DNA from: Blautia sp. An249
GTDB lineage: Bacteria > Bacillota > Clostridia > Lachnospirales > Lachnospiraceae
NCBI RefSeq assembly: GCF_002159835.1
Contig: NZ_NFJL01000004.1
Location: forward strand, 124,001 to 188,000
Direction: 5' to 3'
Length of the DNA: 64,000 nt
Shown: piece by piece, positions 28,697 to 36,021 of the stretch
Layout: every line of letters begins with the position of its first letter
Numbering within the stretch: position 1 is the stretch's first letter
Translations under genes and position numbers: made by a program
Notes under the pieces: generated by a model
Database searches by the model: none
The model's input: the letters and a program-made list of their open reading frames with translations, nothing else
What the model was told of the DNA's origin: nothing

Positions 28697-29486
28697 ATTT
28701 ACCGATAAGATTGTCCGGGTAAGAACCCGCCCTTACTATCAGAGTTCCCGGGCGCAATTATATCTGGGCGATTGTTTTCATCTGTTATCCCGGACACTGC
28801 CGGAAAGTATTGATATGATTTTTGCGGATCCGCCTTATTTCTTAAGCAACGACGGCATCACCTGTCAGGGAGGAAAGATGGTTTCCGTAAACAAGGCCTC
28901 CTGGGATCAGGGAGCCAACTGGCGGCAGAAACATGAATTTAACCGCCGGTGGATCCGCCGCTGCCGGAAAGTCCTGACTGGCAATGGTTCCATCTGGATC
29001 TCCGGTACTCTTCATAACATTTATTCCATCGGCATGGCCCTGGAACAGGAAGGATTTAAAATTATAAATAACATTACCTGGCAGAAGACCAACCCGCCGC
29101 CTAATCTTGCCTGCCGCTGTTTCACCCATTCCACAGAAACCATTCTCTGGGCGCAGAAAAATGATAAAAAATCCAAACATCTGTTTCACTATGACTTAAT
29201 GAAGGAAATGAACCAGGGGAAACAGATGAAAGATGTATGGACCGGTAGCCTGACAAAACCTTCTGAGAAAACAGAGGGAAAACATCCCACGCAGAAACCG
29301 GAATACCTGCTGGAACGAATCCTTCTGGCTTCCACCGATGAAAATATGCTGATTCTGGATCCCTTCTGCGGATCCGGCACCACCGGGGCAGTCGCCCTGC
29401 GTCTTGGACGGCGTTTTATCGGATTTGATAACGTGGAAGAATATCTGGAAATCAGTAAAAAACGTCTGATAAAAGCAGAATCCTGA
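28689..29486 (+). CDS. DNA adenine methyltransferase, class beta (DpnA-like)
   Basis: 265 residues. Motif IV comes first (FADPPYFLSNDG, near residue 45) and motif I last (LDPFCGSGTTGAVALRLGRRFIGFD), the order of class beta enzymes such as DpnA, which can methylate single-stranded GATC. KHPTQKPEYLLERI is also typical. In DpnII systems the third gene encodes the GATC endonuclease; none follows here. Stop at 29484-29486, after which coding sequence ends. Confidence 0.9.
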   Translation: MSEFTDKIVRVRTRPYYQSSRAQLYLGDCFHLLSRTLPESIDMIFADPPYFLSNDGITCQGGKMVSVNKASWDQGANWRQKHEFNRRWIRRCRKVLTGNGSIWISGTLHNIYSIGMALEQEGFKIINNITWQKTNPPPNLACRCFTHSTETILWAQKNDKKSKHLFHYDLMKEMNQGKQMKDVWTGSLTKPSEKTEGKHPTQKPEYLLERILLASTDENMLILDPFCGSGTTGAVALRLGRRFIGFDNVEEYLEISKKRLIKAES

Positions 29487-29623
29487 TTCTTAAACAAGCC
29501 TCACATTCCCGGATAAAGGACGAAGTTGGCCTGAATGTACAAACAAGACTCTCCAGTTCGTACATCTGATTCCCATCCAGGATAACGCTTTAATAAGGCT
29601 ATTATGAAGTTACAGATTTGAGA
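29487..29623 (+). other. Non-coding stretch after the methyltransferase pair
   Basis: About 140 bp with no supported gene, RNA or repeat, at the point where a DpnII-type endonuclease gene would be expected. Confidence 0.4.
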
Positions 29624-29733
29624 TTGAAGAAACAGCGGCGGCATGGTAATATATGGACAGGGAAACCATAGAGCCGGGCGGCTTACCCTCTGATATTCGG
29701 AGGGGCTAACCCTCCAGACGAAAGAAAGGAGGG
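29624..29733 (+). promoter_or_regulatory. Toxin 1 promoter and self-masking leader
   Basis: TTGAAG (29624-29629) and TAATAT (29647-29652) are 17 bp apart. In the leader, CCCTCC (29710-29715) can pair with GGAGGG (29728-29733), which includes the Shine-Dalgarno sequence, so the ribosome binding site would be hidden in a stem. A second GAGGGG/ACCCTC pairing lies just upstream. Masked sites of this kind are usual in type I toxin mRNAs. Confidence 0.65.
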
Positions 29734-29739
29734 CTGCCA

Positions 29740-29832
29740 ATGAATGTTACATATTCTGATTTAATTCAGTTTTGTATATTTATTGTTTCCCTTGTCGGTC
29801 TGTGTTATCAGATTTTCAAGGGAAAGAGATAG
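29740..29832 (+). CDS. Holin-like type I toxin peptide, copy 1
   Basis: A 30-residue hydrophobic peptide starting MNVTYSDLIQFCIFIVSLVG and ending in basic residues (KGKR). One membrane helix with a charged C-terminal tail is the build of small 'putative holin-like toxin' peptides of Firmicutes, which depolarise membranes. AAAGGAGGG lies 7 bases before the ATG. The mRNA can be opposed by an antisense RNA from the promoter at 29936-29964. Copy 2 lies inverted 550 bp away. The family match is from memory; toxicity is inferred. Confidence 0.75.
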   Translation: MNVTYSDLIQFCIFIVSLVGLCYQIFKGKR

Positions 29833-29861
29833 CCGCCAACTACTGGGAATAGTTGACGGCT
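29831..29861. terminator. Hairpin at the end of toxin 1
   Basis: AGCCGCCAACTA pairs with TAGTTGACGGCT around a seven-base loop, starting at the toxin stop codon. It is symmetric enough to form in both the toxin mRNA and the opposing RNA. There is no long T run. Confidence 0.55.
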
Positions 29862-29929
29862 GACATCATAAAGATGTAATGCTGTAAATTATTCGGGGTA
29901 GGCCGCTTCTCTGGCTTTCCCTCTTTTCT
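29833..29929 (-). ncRNA. Candidate antisense antitoxin RNA, copy 1
   Basis: A strong minus-strand promoter (29936-29964) would start an RNA near 29929 that runs into the 3' end of the toxin 1 transcript. Nothing in it codes for a protein. Only its promoter and its likely overlap with the toxin mRNA are visible; its 3' end is not known and it may reach the toxin coding region. Confidence 0.55.
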
Positions 29930-29935
29930 ATTCTC

Positions 29936-29964
29936 AATATAGCACATCTGGAAGCAGGATTCAA
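29936..29964 (-). promoter_or_regulatory. Antisense RNA promoter, copy 1
   Basis: Minus strand TTGAAT (29959-29964), 17-bp spacer, TATATT (29936-29941). The same promoter sequence recurs inverted at 30252-30280. Confidence 0.7.
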
Positions 29965-29982
29965 GCAGATTCCTTGATAAGC

Positions 29983-30233
29983 TAGTGTAAAGTTACTGTA
30001 GGAAAACTAAATAGACAAAAGAATGACGGAAGACGCAGAAGCAAAGCTACTGGAAGAGGCCGTGCAGACCAGCTACTGCAAAGGTGGAGAACAGGTATGC
30101 ATTACGGAAGAGGCGGTGAGGGATCGCCGTCCCCAAAGAAAGCCCTGAAATACCTTTACATTGACGGAAACCAAATCTGAACCACATCTTAGGTATAGTC
30201 TGTCTTTAATTTTCCCACAGTAACTTTACGCTA
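29983..30233. mobile_element. IS-derived remnant or MITE with 24-bp inverted ends
   Basis: The ends match in 22 of 24 positions as inverted repeats (29983-30006 and 30210-30233; common core GTAAAGTTACTGT). The 251 bp between the outer ends hold only short open frames without an intact transposase. The ends resemble those of IS256-family elements as I remember them. No target-site duplication can be made out. It sits at the centre of the inverted toxin pair. Confidence 0.55.
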
Positions 30234-30251
30234 TCAAAAACCACAAAAACC

Positions 30252-30280
30252 TTGAATCCTGCTGCCAGATGTGCTATATT
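30252..30280 (+). promoter_or_regulatory. Antisense RNA promoter, copy 2
   Basis: TTGAAT (30252-30257), 17-bp spacer, TATATT (30275-30280), on the plus strand: the mirror image of the copy 1 promoter, with a nearly identical spacer. Confidence 0.7.
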
Positions 30281-30286
30281 GAGAAT

Positions 30287-30378
30287 AGAAAAGAGGGAAA
30301 GCCAGAGAAGCGGCCTACCCTCAAATAGTTAAGTTAAACTTTTTACAGTCTGGCCGTCACTACTGCGAATAGTGGCGG
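30287..30378 (+). ncRNA. Candidate antisense antitoxin RNA, copy 2
   Basis: The transcript expected from the promoter at 30252-30280 would run rightward into the 3' end of toxin 2. It shares with copy 1 the segment around AGAGGGAAAGCCAGAGAAG. It contains the hairpin GCCGTCACTA / TAGTGGCGGC (about 30353-30379). End point unknown. Confidence 0.55.
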
Positions 30379-30474
30379 CTATTTTCGTCTATCCTTGAAA
30401 ATCTCGTAAACAAGACCGACAAGGGCAACAATGAATATTAAAAGCTGAATTAAATCAGCGTATGTAACATACAT
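30379..30474 (-). CDS. Holin-like type I toxin peptide, copy 2
   Basis: A 31-residue peptide starting MYVTYADLIQLLIFIVALVG and ending DRRK, about two thirds identical to copy 1 and inverted relative to it. AAAGGAGGG lies upstream of the ATG. The frame is open 46 codons further 5', but the leader there is the same hairpin-forming sequence as in copy 1, so the short peptide is preferred. CCCTCC in the leader can again mask the Shine-Dalgarno sequence. Confidence 0.75.
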   Translation of the reverse strand: MYVTYADLIQLLIFIVALVGLVYEIFKDRRK

Positions 30475-30542
30475 TGGCAACGCCCTCCTTTCCTCTTCAG
30501 TCTGGAGGGTTAGCCCCTCCGAAAGTAGGAGGGTAAGCCGCC

Positions 30543-30659
30543 TTTGGCTCCTGGCAAGAAAGCGCAATTCAAAAGAAAAAATACTATGCCGATTTATACG
30601 ACAATCATCCATCAGATCAGATAATTAACGAGTTCAAAGAATTTCTAGGTAATAAATAA
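30543..30659 (+). pseudogene. 3' fragment of an unidentified gene
   Basis: An open frame enters from the toxin 2 leader and ends at TAA 30657-30659, reading KKKYYADLYDNHPSDQ and ending NEFKEFLGNK. It looks like real coding sequence but has no start or RBS. It might be the tail of a recombinase or another mobile-element protein cut by the toxin island; no family is recognised. Confidence 0.4.
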
Positions 30660-30663
30660 TAAA

Positions 30664-30703
30664 ATCCCCCTCACCCGACACACCGCCGGAAAAGGGGGAT
30701 AAA
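30664..30703. terminator. Possible terminator after the gene fragment
   Basis: ATCCCCCT and AGGGGGAT form a stem with a long loop, followed by AAAATTT. Weak for either direction. Confidence 0.45.
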
Positions 30704-30743
30704 ATTTGCTCTAATATCATTTTGGCATGATTTTGGCGTTCCC

Positions 30744-30772
30744 TTGACTGTCATCTCTCTTTATGCTATACT
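30744..30772 (+). promoter_or_regulatory. Promoter of queT
   Basis: TTGACT (30744-30749), 17-bp spacer, TATACT (30767-30772), about 120 bases before the queT start. Confidence 0.75.
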
Positions 30773-30843
30773 GTCCCACGTTGCAAAGCCCATCAAAACC
30801 AAGGTCTATCGGGCTTGCCGCCGATTCCCGGCGTTAAATGAAT

Positions 30844-30886
30844 CGAGTGTTCGAGACCTTCCACTCGTAAAACAAAACTAAAGGAG
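30844..30886 (+). promoter_or_regulatory. preQ1-I type riboswitch before queT
   Basis: CGAGTG and CACTCG form the P1 stem around the loop TTCGAGACCTTC, followed by an A-rich tail (TAAAACAAAACTAAAGGAG) that can form the class I pseudoknot and contains the Shine-Dalgarno sequence. This fits the preQ1-I pattern, and the gene downstream imports queuosine precursors. Two further hairpins (AAGCCC/GGGCTT and GCCG/CGGC) lie upstream in the leader. It probably blocks translation when preQ1 is bound. Confidence 0.7.
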
Positions 30887-30894
30887 TAATTAAA

Positions 30895-31395
30895 ATGAAA
30901 AAACAAAACGTACTGTTCATGACACAGGCTGCTATGATTGCAGCAATCTATGTGGTGCTCACACTTGTGTTTGCCCCATTCAGTTTCGGCGAGGTTCAGA
31001 TTCGTATTTCTGAAGCGCTGACGATTCTGCCTGTATTTACACCGGCAGCCATTCCCGGCTTATTCGTCGGATGTCTTATTGGCAACTTCGCCGGAGGCGC
31101 CATTCTTCCGGATATTATCTTTGGAAGTATCGCTACCTTAATCGGCGCATTTTTCACTTACAAACTCAGAAACCAGAAGCGCATCCTGGCTCCTGTGCCT
31201 CCGATTCTGGCAAATATTCTAATCGTACCTTTGGTACTGCGTTACGCCTACGGTGTAGCACTCCCCATTCCTTTCCTGATGCTTACAGTGGGAATCGGCG
31301 AAGTCATCTCCTGTGGCGTACTGGGATTACTGATCGCTGCTGCTTTAAGCCGGTATCAGAGTACTATTTTTAAAACTTCCCATGCAGCAAAATAG
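30895..31395 (+). CDS. queT: Queuosine precursor transporter QueT
   Basis: 166 residues with five or six helices; an S-component-like membrane protein of the QueT family. The FSFGEVQIRISEALTILPVF segment is characteristic, as is IGNFAGGAILPDIIFGSIAT. It supplies precursors for queuosine in tRNA. A preQ1-type riboswitch precedes it and a terminator follows it. Confidence 0.9.
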   Translation: MKKQNVLFMTQAAMIAAIYVVLTLVFAPFSFGEVQIRISEALTILPVFTPAAIPGLFVGCLIGNFAGGAILPDIIFGSIATLIGAFFTYKLRNQKRILAPVPPILANILIVPLVLRYAYGVALPIPFLMLTVGIGEVISCGVLGLLIAAALSRYQSTIFKTSHAAK

Positions 31396-31407
31396 AATCA
31401 TTTTTTT

Positions 31408-31446
31408 ACCGTCCGGTCGCTGAAACTGACCGGGCGGTATTTTATT
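31408..31446 (+). terminator. Intrinsic terminator after queT
   Basis: ACCGTCCGGTC (31408-31418) pairs with GACCGGGCGGT (31428-31438), followed by ATTTTATT. The T-rich tail runs into the -35 box of the next promoter. Confidence 0.8.
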
Positions 31447-31473
31447 GACAGCCTTTTTTGTGTGTGCTAAATT
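31445..31473 (+). promoter_or_regulatory. Promoter of the pseudouridine synthase gene
   Basis: TTGACA (31445-31450), 17-bp spacer, TAAATT (31468-31473). Confidence 0.65.
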
Positions 31474-31516
31474 ACTCCCATATATACCTTGAACTTTTGG
31501 AAGAAAGGAGGGGCAA

Positions 31517-32464
31517 ATGGACAGACTCTGGAAATTTCAAATCGAGGCAGTCTGGAACCAGCGAACCATTGAAGATTTTCTGAGGCGCCATCTGAATTTT
31601 ACCCGGCGCCAGATTAGCAGCCTGAAATTCATGGAAGACGGAATCCGCTTAAATGGCCAAAAGGTCAGAACCACATGCCGGCTCCACACCGACGATTGGC
31701 TCACTATCCATCTGCTGGATCGAAAATCCGGGGATAAGACCCGAATTCCTTCTGTTTCCCGGACAGCTTTCTCTCCGGTGGTACTGTACGAAGATGAAGA
31801 TCTCCTCGTGGCCGATAAACCTGCAGGCCTTCCCGTTCATCCATCCCGGGGACACTACGGGGATACCCTTTTGGATTTCTTACGTCATAATTTGTCTGCA
31901 GATGGAAGTACCCTCCATCCTGTGGGCCGTTTGGATAAGGATACTGCCGGAATCGTGATGATTGCCAGGCACCGGGCCAGCGCGGCCGCTCTTAGTTCCC
32001 AGCTTCAGAACCGGCAGATGGAAAAAACTTATCTGGCTCTCGCAAAGGGAACTTTCGAAGCAAAAGCAGGAGAAATCACTGCCCCCATCGCCCCCAGAGA
32101 AGACTGCCTTAACCAAATGGAGATCTCAGAAAAGGGAAAGCCTGCCGTTACCAGTTATCAGGTGCAAAAAGAATACTTCACTTCAGAAAAAGGCTTTCCA
32201 TATTCCCTGCTGACCTGTCGGCTGAAGACAGGAAGAACTCATCAAATCCGGGTTCACATGGCCTGTACTGGCCATCCCCTTTTAGGCGATCCCATTTACG
32301 GAATCACCCCCAATCCCCTTTTTCCTTCGCTGGGATTATGCGCTTTTTCCTGCTCTTTTTACCAGCCATTTACGAAAAAGCGTATCCGGGTAACTACAAA
32401 ACAGAAAGAATGGTGTATCCTATGGAACGAATTTATGAAATCCAGATCCGGGGAATCCCCGTAA
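31517..32464 (+). CDS. RluD/RluA-family pseudouridine synthase
   Basis: 315 residues. An S4-like RNA-binding region (about 17-75, with ISSLKFMEDGIRLNGQKV) precedes the catalytic domain, whose motif HPVGRLDKDTAGIVMIAR carries the catalytic Asp. Also LVADKPAGLPVHPSRGHYGDTLLD and LKTGRTHQIRVHMACTGHPLLGDPIYG. It converts uridines in rRNA or tRNA to pseudouridine; the target site is not predictable. AAGGAGGGG lies before its ATG. The 3' end overlaps the next gene by 43 bp. Confidence 0.93.
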   Translation: MDRLWKFQIEAVWNQRTIEDFLRRHLNFTRRQISSLKFMEDGIRLNGQKVRTTCRLHTDDWLTIHLLDRKSGDKTRIPSVSRTAFSPVVLYEDEDLLVADKPAGLPVHPSRGHYGDTLLDFLRHNLSADGSTLHPVGRLDKDTAGIVMIARHRASAAALSSQLQNRQMEKTYLALAKGTFEAKAGEITAPIAPREDCLNQMEISEKGKPAVTSYQVQKEYFTSEKGFPYSLLTCRLKTGRTHQIRVHMACTGHPLLGDPIYGITPNPLFPSLGLCAFSCSFYQPFTKKRIRVTTKQKEWCILWNEFMKSRSGESP

Positions 32465-33003
32465 AAGTAGAACGAAAATCGATTAAGCATCTGTACCTTC
32501 GCGTCCGGGCAGACGGAAGTGTATCTGTCTCAGCCCCTTTGAGAGTCAGTAAAAAAAGAATTGAACAGTTTGTGGAAGAGAAACTGGAATGGATCTTAAA
32601 GCAGAGAAATACCCGTATGACCTCCCCTTCCCCTTCGGAGTCTCCAAAGGACTACCGGAGGAAAATGGAGAATTATCAGCGGATTCTTACAGAGAAATTA
32701 TCGGTTCTTATTCCCAAGTGGGAGTCTGCCACCGGACTGCATGCCACCCAGTGGAAACTGAGGGATATGAAAACGAGGTGGGGAAGCTGCACTCCTTCTT
32801 CCGGCCGTATCCGCCTGAACCTTCAGTTAGCTGCTTACCCCACCCTCTGTCTGGAATATGTGATTGTCCATGAACTGGTTCACCTGAAAATCCCCGGCCA
32901 TCCAAAAAAATTCTGGGAAACAGTCGGATACTATTTCCCAGAATATAAAAAAGCAAGAGATTTACTGCGCCAGGGTATTCCTTATTCTTCCCCGGGGAAC
33001 TGA
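32422..33003 (+). CDS. YgjP-like (M48/SprT-type) metallopeptidase domain protein
   Basis: 193 residues from the ATG giving MERIYEIQIRGIPV; the frame is open further upstream inside the pseudouridine synthase gene, so the start is uncertain (an ATG four codons earlier is also possible). Zinc motif EYVIVHELVHLKIPGHPKKFW (HExxH then His) and the typical MKTRWGSCTPSSGRIRLNLQLA. YgjP/DUF45 proteins are metal-dependent proteases of unclear substrate. Its 3' end overlaps the convergent oxidoreductase gene by 22 bp. Confidence 0.85.
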   Translation: MERIYEIQIRGIPVKVERKSIKHLYLRVRADGSVSVSAPLRVSKKRIEQFVEEKLEWILKQRNTRMTSPSPSESPKDYRRKMENYQRILTEKLSVLIPKWESATGLHATQWKLRDMKTRWGSCTPSSGRIRLNLQLAAYPTLCLEYVIVHELVHLKIPGHPKKFWETVGYYFPEYKKARDLLRQGIPYSSPGN

Positions 33004-33956
33004 ATCTGGAACTTTCCCCGGATCTCATCCAGAATTTCCATAATCCGGATGGTTTCTGCATGAGGCATCTGCGGGCATTCAATTTCGCCTTTTTCCAGCG
33101 CTTCCCGGCAGGCCAGCACTTCATACTCATAACCATTGATCTGTTTGGGAACCTGATAGATCGCCGTCATCTTTCTGTCCAGATTAAAGACTCTGATTTC
33201 TTCACAGTTATTAATATTCTGAACTTCAATATACCCTTTATCTCCATTGATAACTCCCAGACGATCCGTCTGCGCTACCATCGTGGTATATAAGAAAGCA
33301 ACTTTCCCATCCTGGAAGTAAATAGTGATACTGTCCTGAGCGTCTACTCCGGTCTCAATCTTTGTACAGGAAGCCTCGATTCTCTCAATCTTATCACCAA
33401 ATACCATAGAAGCAAAATTAATAGGATAAACTGACAGATCCAGAAGGGCTCCTCCGGCCAGCTCCGGCCGTTTCATCCGTTCCTTATCGGCCATCACGTA
33501 ACCCAGATTTGCGCTTAAAGAGGTTATCTTTCCGATCACTCCGCTTGCCACCACATCGTCAATCATCTTTCTGCTCGGCATATAACGTGTCCAGATGGCC
33601 TCTGTAAGCAGTACCTTCTTCTCCTCTGCAAAAGCAATCAGATCTTTCGCCTGTGCTGCATTCATGGTAAACGCTTTTTCACATAAAACCGCTTTTCCAT
33701 GTTCGATACACATCTTGGCATGGGCATAATGATGGGAATGGGGTGTGGCAATATAAACCAGATCCACCTGAGGATCTGCTGCCATTTCTTCATAAGAACC
33801 ATAGGCTTTCTGAAAGCCCCATTTTTTGGCAAAAGCTTCTGCCCTTTCCAGATCTCTTGCCGCCACTGCGTATGCTTCCACAGAATCATCCAGCCCGTTA
33901 ATGGCTTCCGCCATACTTCTCGCTATATTACCTGCGCCTAAAATTGCTACTTTCAT
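32982..33956 (-). CDS. Gfo/Idh/MocA-family oxidoreductase
   Basis: 324 residues from the ATG giving MKVAILGAGNIARSMAEAI (TGGAGGA upstream). Rossmann fold with GAGNIA, then the conserved YIATPHSHHYAHAKMCIEHGKAVLCEKAFTMNAAQA region, where EKAF replaces the usual EKP. The C-terminal domain carries GGALLDLSVYPINFASMVFG. An NAD(P)-dependent sugar or diol dehydrogenase; the substrate is unknown. It stands alone between convergent and codirectional genes. Confidence 0.88.
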   Translation of the reverse strand: MKVAILGAGNIARSMAEAINGLDDSVEAYAVAARDLERAEAFAKKWGFQKAYGSYEEMAADPQVDLVYIATPHSHHYAHAKMCIEHGKAVLCEKAFTMNAAQAKDLIAFAEEKKVLLTEAIWTRYMPSRKMIDDVVASGVIGKITSLSANLGYVMADKERMKRPELAGGALLDLSVYPINFASMVFGDKIERIEASCTKIETGVDAQDSITIYFQDGKVAFLYTTMVAQTDRLGVINGDKGYIEVQNINNCEEIRVFNLDRKMTAIYQVPKQINGYEYEVLACREALEKGEIECPQMPHAETIRIMEILDEIRGKFQIQFPGEE

Positions 33957-34026
33957 ATTTTCATCCTCCAGTTTCCAATCTTCTCTCAAAAGAATAGCAT
34001 TCTTTTTCTTCCAATACAACCCTCAA

Positions 34027-35439
34027 TCATCTATCGGTTTCCCGGATTTTCCGGTTCAGTTTCCGCATTTCCGGCACAATGAAAAAGGCTACAATCAAAG
34101 CTGATGTGGCGTCAGCAATGGGCGCAGAATAGAGGATTCCTCTCAGTCCCATGAAAAGAGGCAGAATCAAAATCAGCGGAATCAGCAGCAAAAGCTGTCT
34201 CAGCATGGAAAGTATGGACGCTTTAAGGGGCTGTCCGGTGGCCTGAAAATAATTGGTAGAGACAATCTGAAAGCCTGCACAGAAAATACTGAACAGGTAG
34301 ATCCTCAGACATTTCACTGCAAAGTCTGTAAACTGGGCGCTCTCTTCTCCGAAAATCCCGATAATTGCTTCCGGCCAGGTCTGACAGACTATCCATCCCA
34401 GAAGAATCAAAAGGGTGGCGGCGCCTACAGCCATCAGATAGGTTCTTTTTATCCGGTGGAATTTTAAGGCGCCCCGGTTGTATCCCAGAATCGGCTGGGC
34501 TCCGATTCCTACGCCGATTCCCACAGAAGCCATGATCATGGCAATCTTCATCACGATTCCCATAGCGCTTAAGGCCGCATCGCCTCCTATATCGCTTTGA
34601 TTTCCATAGTATACCAGGGAATTATTCATTACCACCTGCATAATACAGGCCACGGACTGGGTAATCCCGGAAGAAATCCCCAGAGCCAGAAAATCCAGGA
34701 TCAGCTTGCCTTTCAATCCCATTTGCCTTCTCTGAATCCGCATATGCTGAGGTTTCTTAGAGGGCCGCAGAAAGTATACCGTCAGAACAATCGCTGAAAT
34801 AATCTGAGATGTGATAGTGGCAATAGCAGCTCCTTTCACACCCCAGTGGAAAACAAAGATATAAACCGGGTCTAAAATCGTATTTAATCCTGCGCCGATT
34901 AACATTCCGTACATGGAAAGCCGGGGATGCCCGTCCGTTCTGGCCAGATTGGAAAGTACAATACTAATCAGATTAAAGGGGGTTCCGATCAGAATGATGG
35001 ACGTATAATCAATGGCATAGGGCATCACCGTGTCCGTCGCCCCGAACAGCCGCAGCAAAGGCTTTAAAAACAAAAGACCTGCCGCCATTAAAAGGATTCC
35101 TACAATAATTGTAAAAAGAAAAGCCTGATTTAACGTCTTCTCCGCCTCTTCTTCCTTTTTCTCACCCAGACGGATAGCCGCATAGGCGCTGCTTCCGGAA
35201 CCGATTAATGTTCCAAAAGCCAGTAAAATGGTCATAATGGGAAAGGCCACCGTGGTTGCCGCATTTCCAAGGTATCCCACTCCCTGACCGATAAAAATCT
35301 GGTCTACAATGTTATAAATGGAATTAATAAGACAGGAAATTATCGCCGGTACTGAAAAAGTCAGTAAAAGTTTCCCTATGGGTTCCGTTCCCAGAGGGTT
35401 TTCCATTCTGCCAGTTGTCATCTGTTTTGTTTCCTCCAT
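34027..35439 (-). CDS. MATE-family efflux transporter
   Basis: 470 residues with 12 helices in two MATE repeats. The first has NSIYNIVDQIFIGQGVGYLGNAA, the second ISSGITQSVACIMQVVMNNSLVYYG and GIGAQPILGYNRGA. It should export drugs or metabolites using a Na+ or H+ gradient. Cotranscribed with the MarR regulator (19-bp gap), which probably controls it. Confidence 0.92.
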   Translation of the reverse strand: MEETKQMTTGRMENPLGTEPIGKLLLTFSVPAIISCLINSIYNIVDQIFIGQGVGYLGNAATTVAFPIMTILLAFGTLIGSGSSAYAAIRLGEKKEEEAEKTLNQAFLFTIIVGILLMAAGLLFLKPLLRLFGATDTVMPYAIDYTSIILIGTPFNLISIVLSNLARTDGHPRLSMYGMLIGAGLNTILDPVYIFVFHWGVKGAAIATITSQIISAIVLTVYFLRPSKKPQHMRIQRRQMGLKGKLILDFLALGISSGITQSVACIMQVVMNNSLVYYGNQSDIGGDAALSAMGIVMKIAMIMASVGIGVGIGAQPILGYNRGALKFHRIKRTYLMAVGAATLLILLGWIVCQTWPEAIIGIFGEESAQFTDFAVKCLRIYLFSIFCAGFQIVSTNYFQATGQPLKASILSMLRQLLLLIPLILILPLFMGLRGILYSAPIADATSALIVAFFIVPEMRKLNRKIRETDR

Positions 35440-35458
35440 TTTCTTTCCTCCTTGTAAG

Positions 35459-35893
35459 TTATTTCAAAGCTTCACAGGAATTTTCTGCCATCCGCTCCAG
35501 TTGCCGGTAACACCTTTCGGCCTCTTCCGGAGAGAATCCTGCAAACAGCTTTTCCTGCCAGTCATTTCTCAGACGGTATATTTTCCGGATAAAGGGCATG
35601 GCCTCTTCCGTTACATATAAATGACGGATCCGCCGATCCCGGGTATCGGTTTCCATCCGGATATACCCAAGCTCTGCCATCTTCTGCACCGCCTTGGTCA
35701 CGGTTCCTTTATCAAAGTTTCCCTGTCTGGCCAGGTCATACATGGTAATTCCCTCATTTTCATAAATACGAAGCAGAAAAAAATGCTGGCCGCTCCCGAT
35801 GGGATCCTCTTCCAGAGCCGTATCAAAATAGCGTTTTGTATTGCGCTGTAAAATAGAAATAAATTTTGCAACCGTAACTTTTTGGGGGCTCAT
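35459..35893 (-). CDS. MarR-family transcriptional regulator
   Basis: 144 residues. The winged helix covers about 30-105: MYDLARQGNFDKGTVTKAVQKMAELGYIRMETDTRDRR is the recognition helix and wing region. The gene is the first of a marR-MATE operon and has an AAGGAGGG RBS. Two inverted repeats in its promoter are probable sites for the protein itself, so it likely represses the operon until a ligand binds. Confidence 0.9.
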   Translation of the reverse strand: MSPQKVTVAKFISILQRNTKRYFDTALEEDPIGSGQHFFLLRIYENEGITMYDLARQGNFDKGTVTKAVQKMAELGYIRMETDTRDRRIRHLYVTEEAMPFIRKIYRLRNDWQEKLFAGFSPEEAERCYRQLERMAENSCEALK

Positions 35894-35931
35894 TATTTCC
35901 CTCCTTTCACAATCTTACTTCCGCATAAAGA

Positions 35932-35996
35932 AAAGAAAGTTGGGTACGCAACTTTCTTTTCTCTATTATAACGTTATTTAGTTGGACAGTCAACTT
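35932..35996 (-). promoter_or_regulatory. marR-MATE promoter with two operators
   Basis: Minus strand TTGACT (35988-35993), 17 bp, TATAAT (35965-35970). One inverted repeat, AGTTG-6-CAACT (35980-35995), overlaps the -35 box; a longer one, AAGAAAGTTG / CAACTTTCTT (35933-35958), lies just downstream of the -10 box. Both share the half-site AAGTTG, as expected for a MarR dimer. Confidence 0.75.
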
Positions 35997-36021
35997 TCTT
36001 TTTTCCTGAATTCTTCTCTTG

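Noticed and set aside
29983-30233. Complete insertion sequence
   Set aside because: No transposase-sized frame fits within 251 bp and no target duplication can be seen.
30379-30612. Long 77-codon form of toxin 2
   Set aside because: Its extra 46 codons lie in the hairpin leader shared with copy 1, which has no matching open frame; the RBS is at the internal ATG.
32338-32421. Longer start for the YgjP-like gene
   Set aside because: The extra codons overlap the pseudouridine synthase end and code for a hydrophobic stretch absent from the family.
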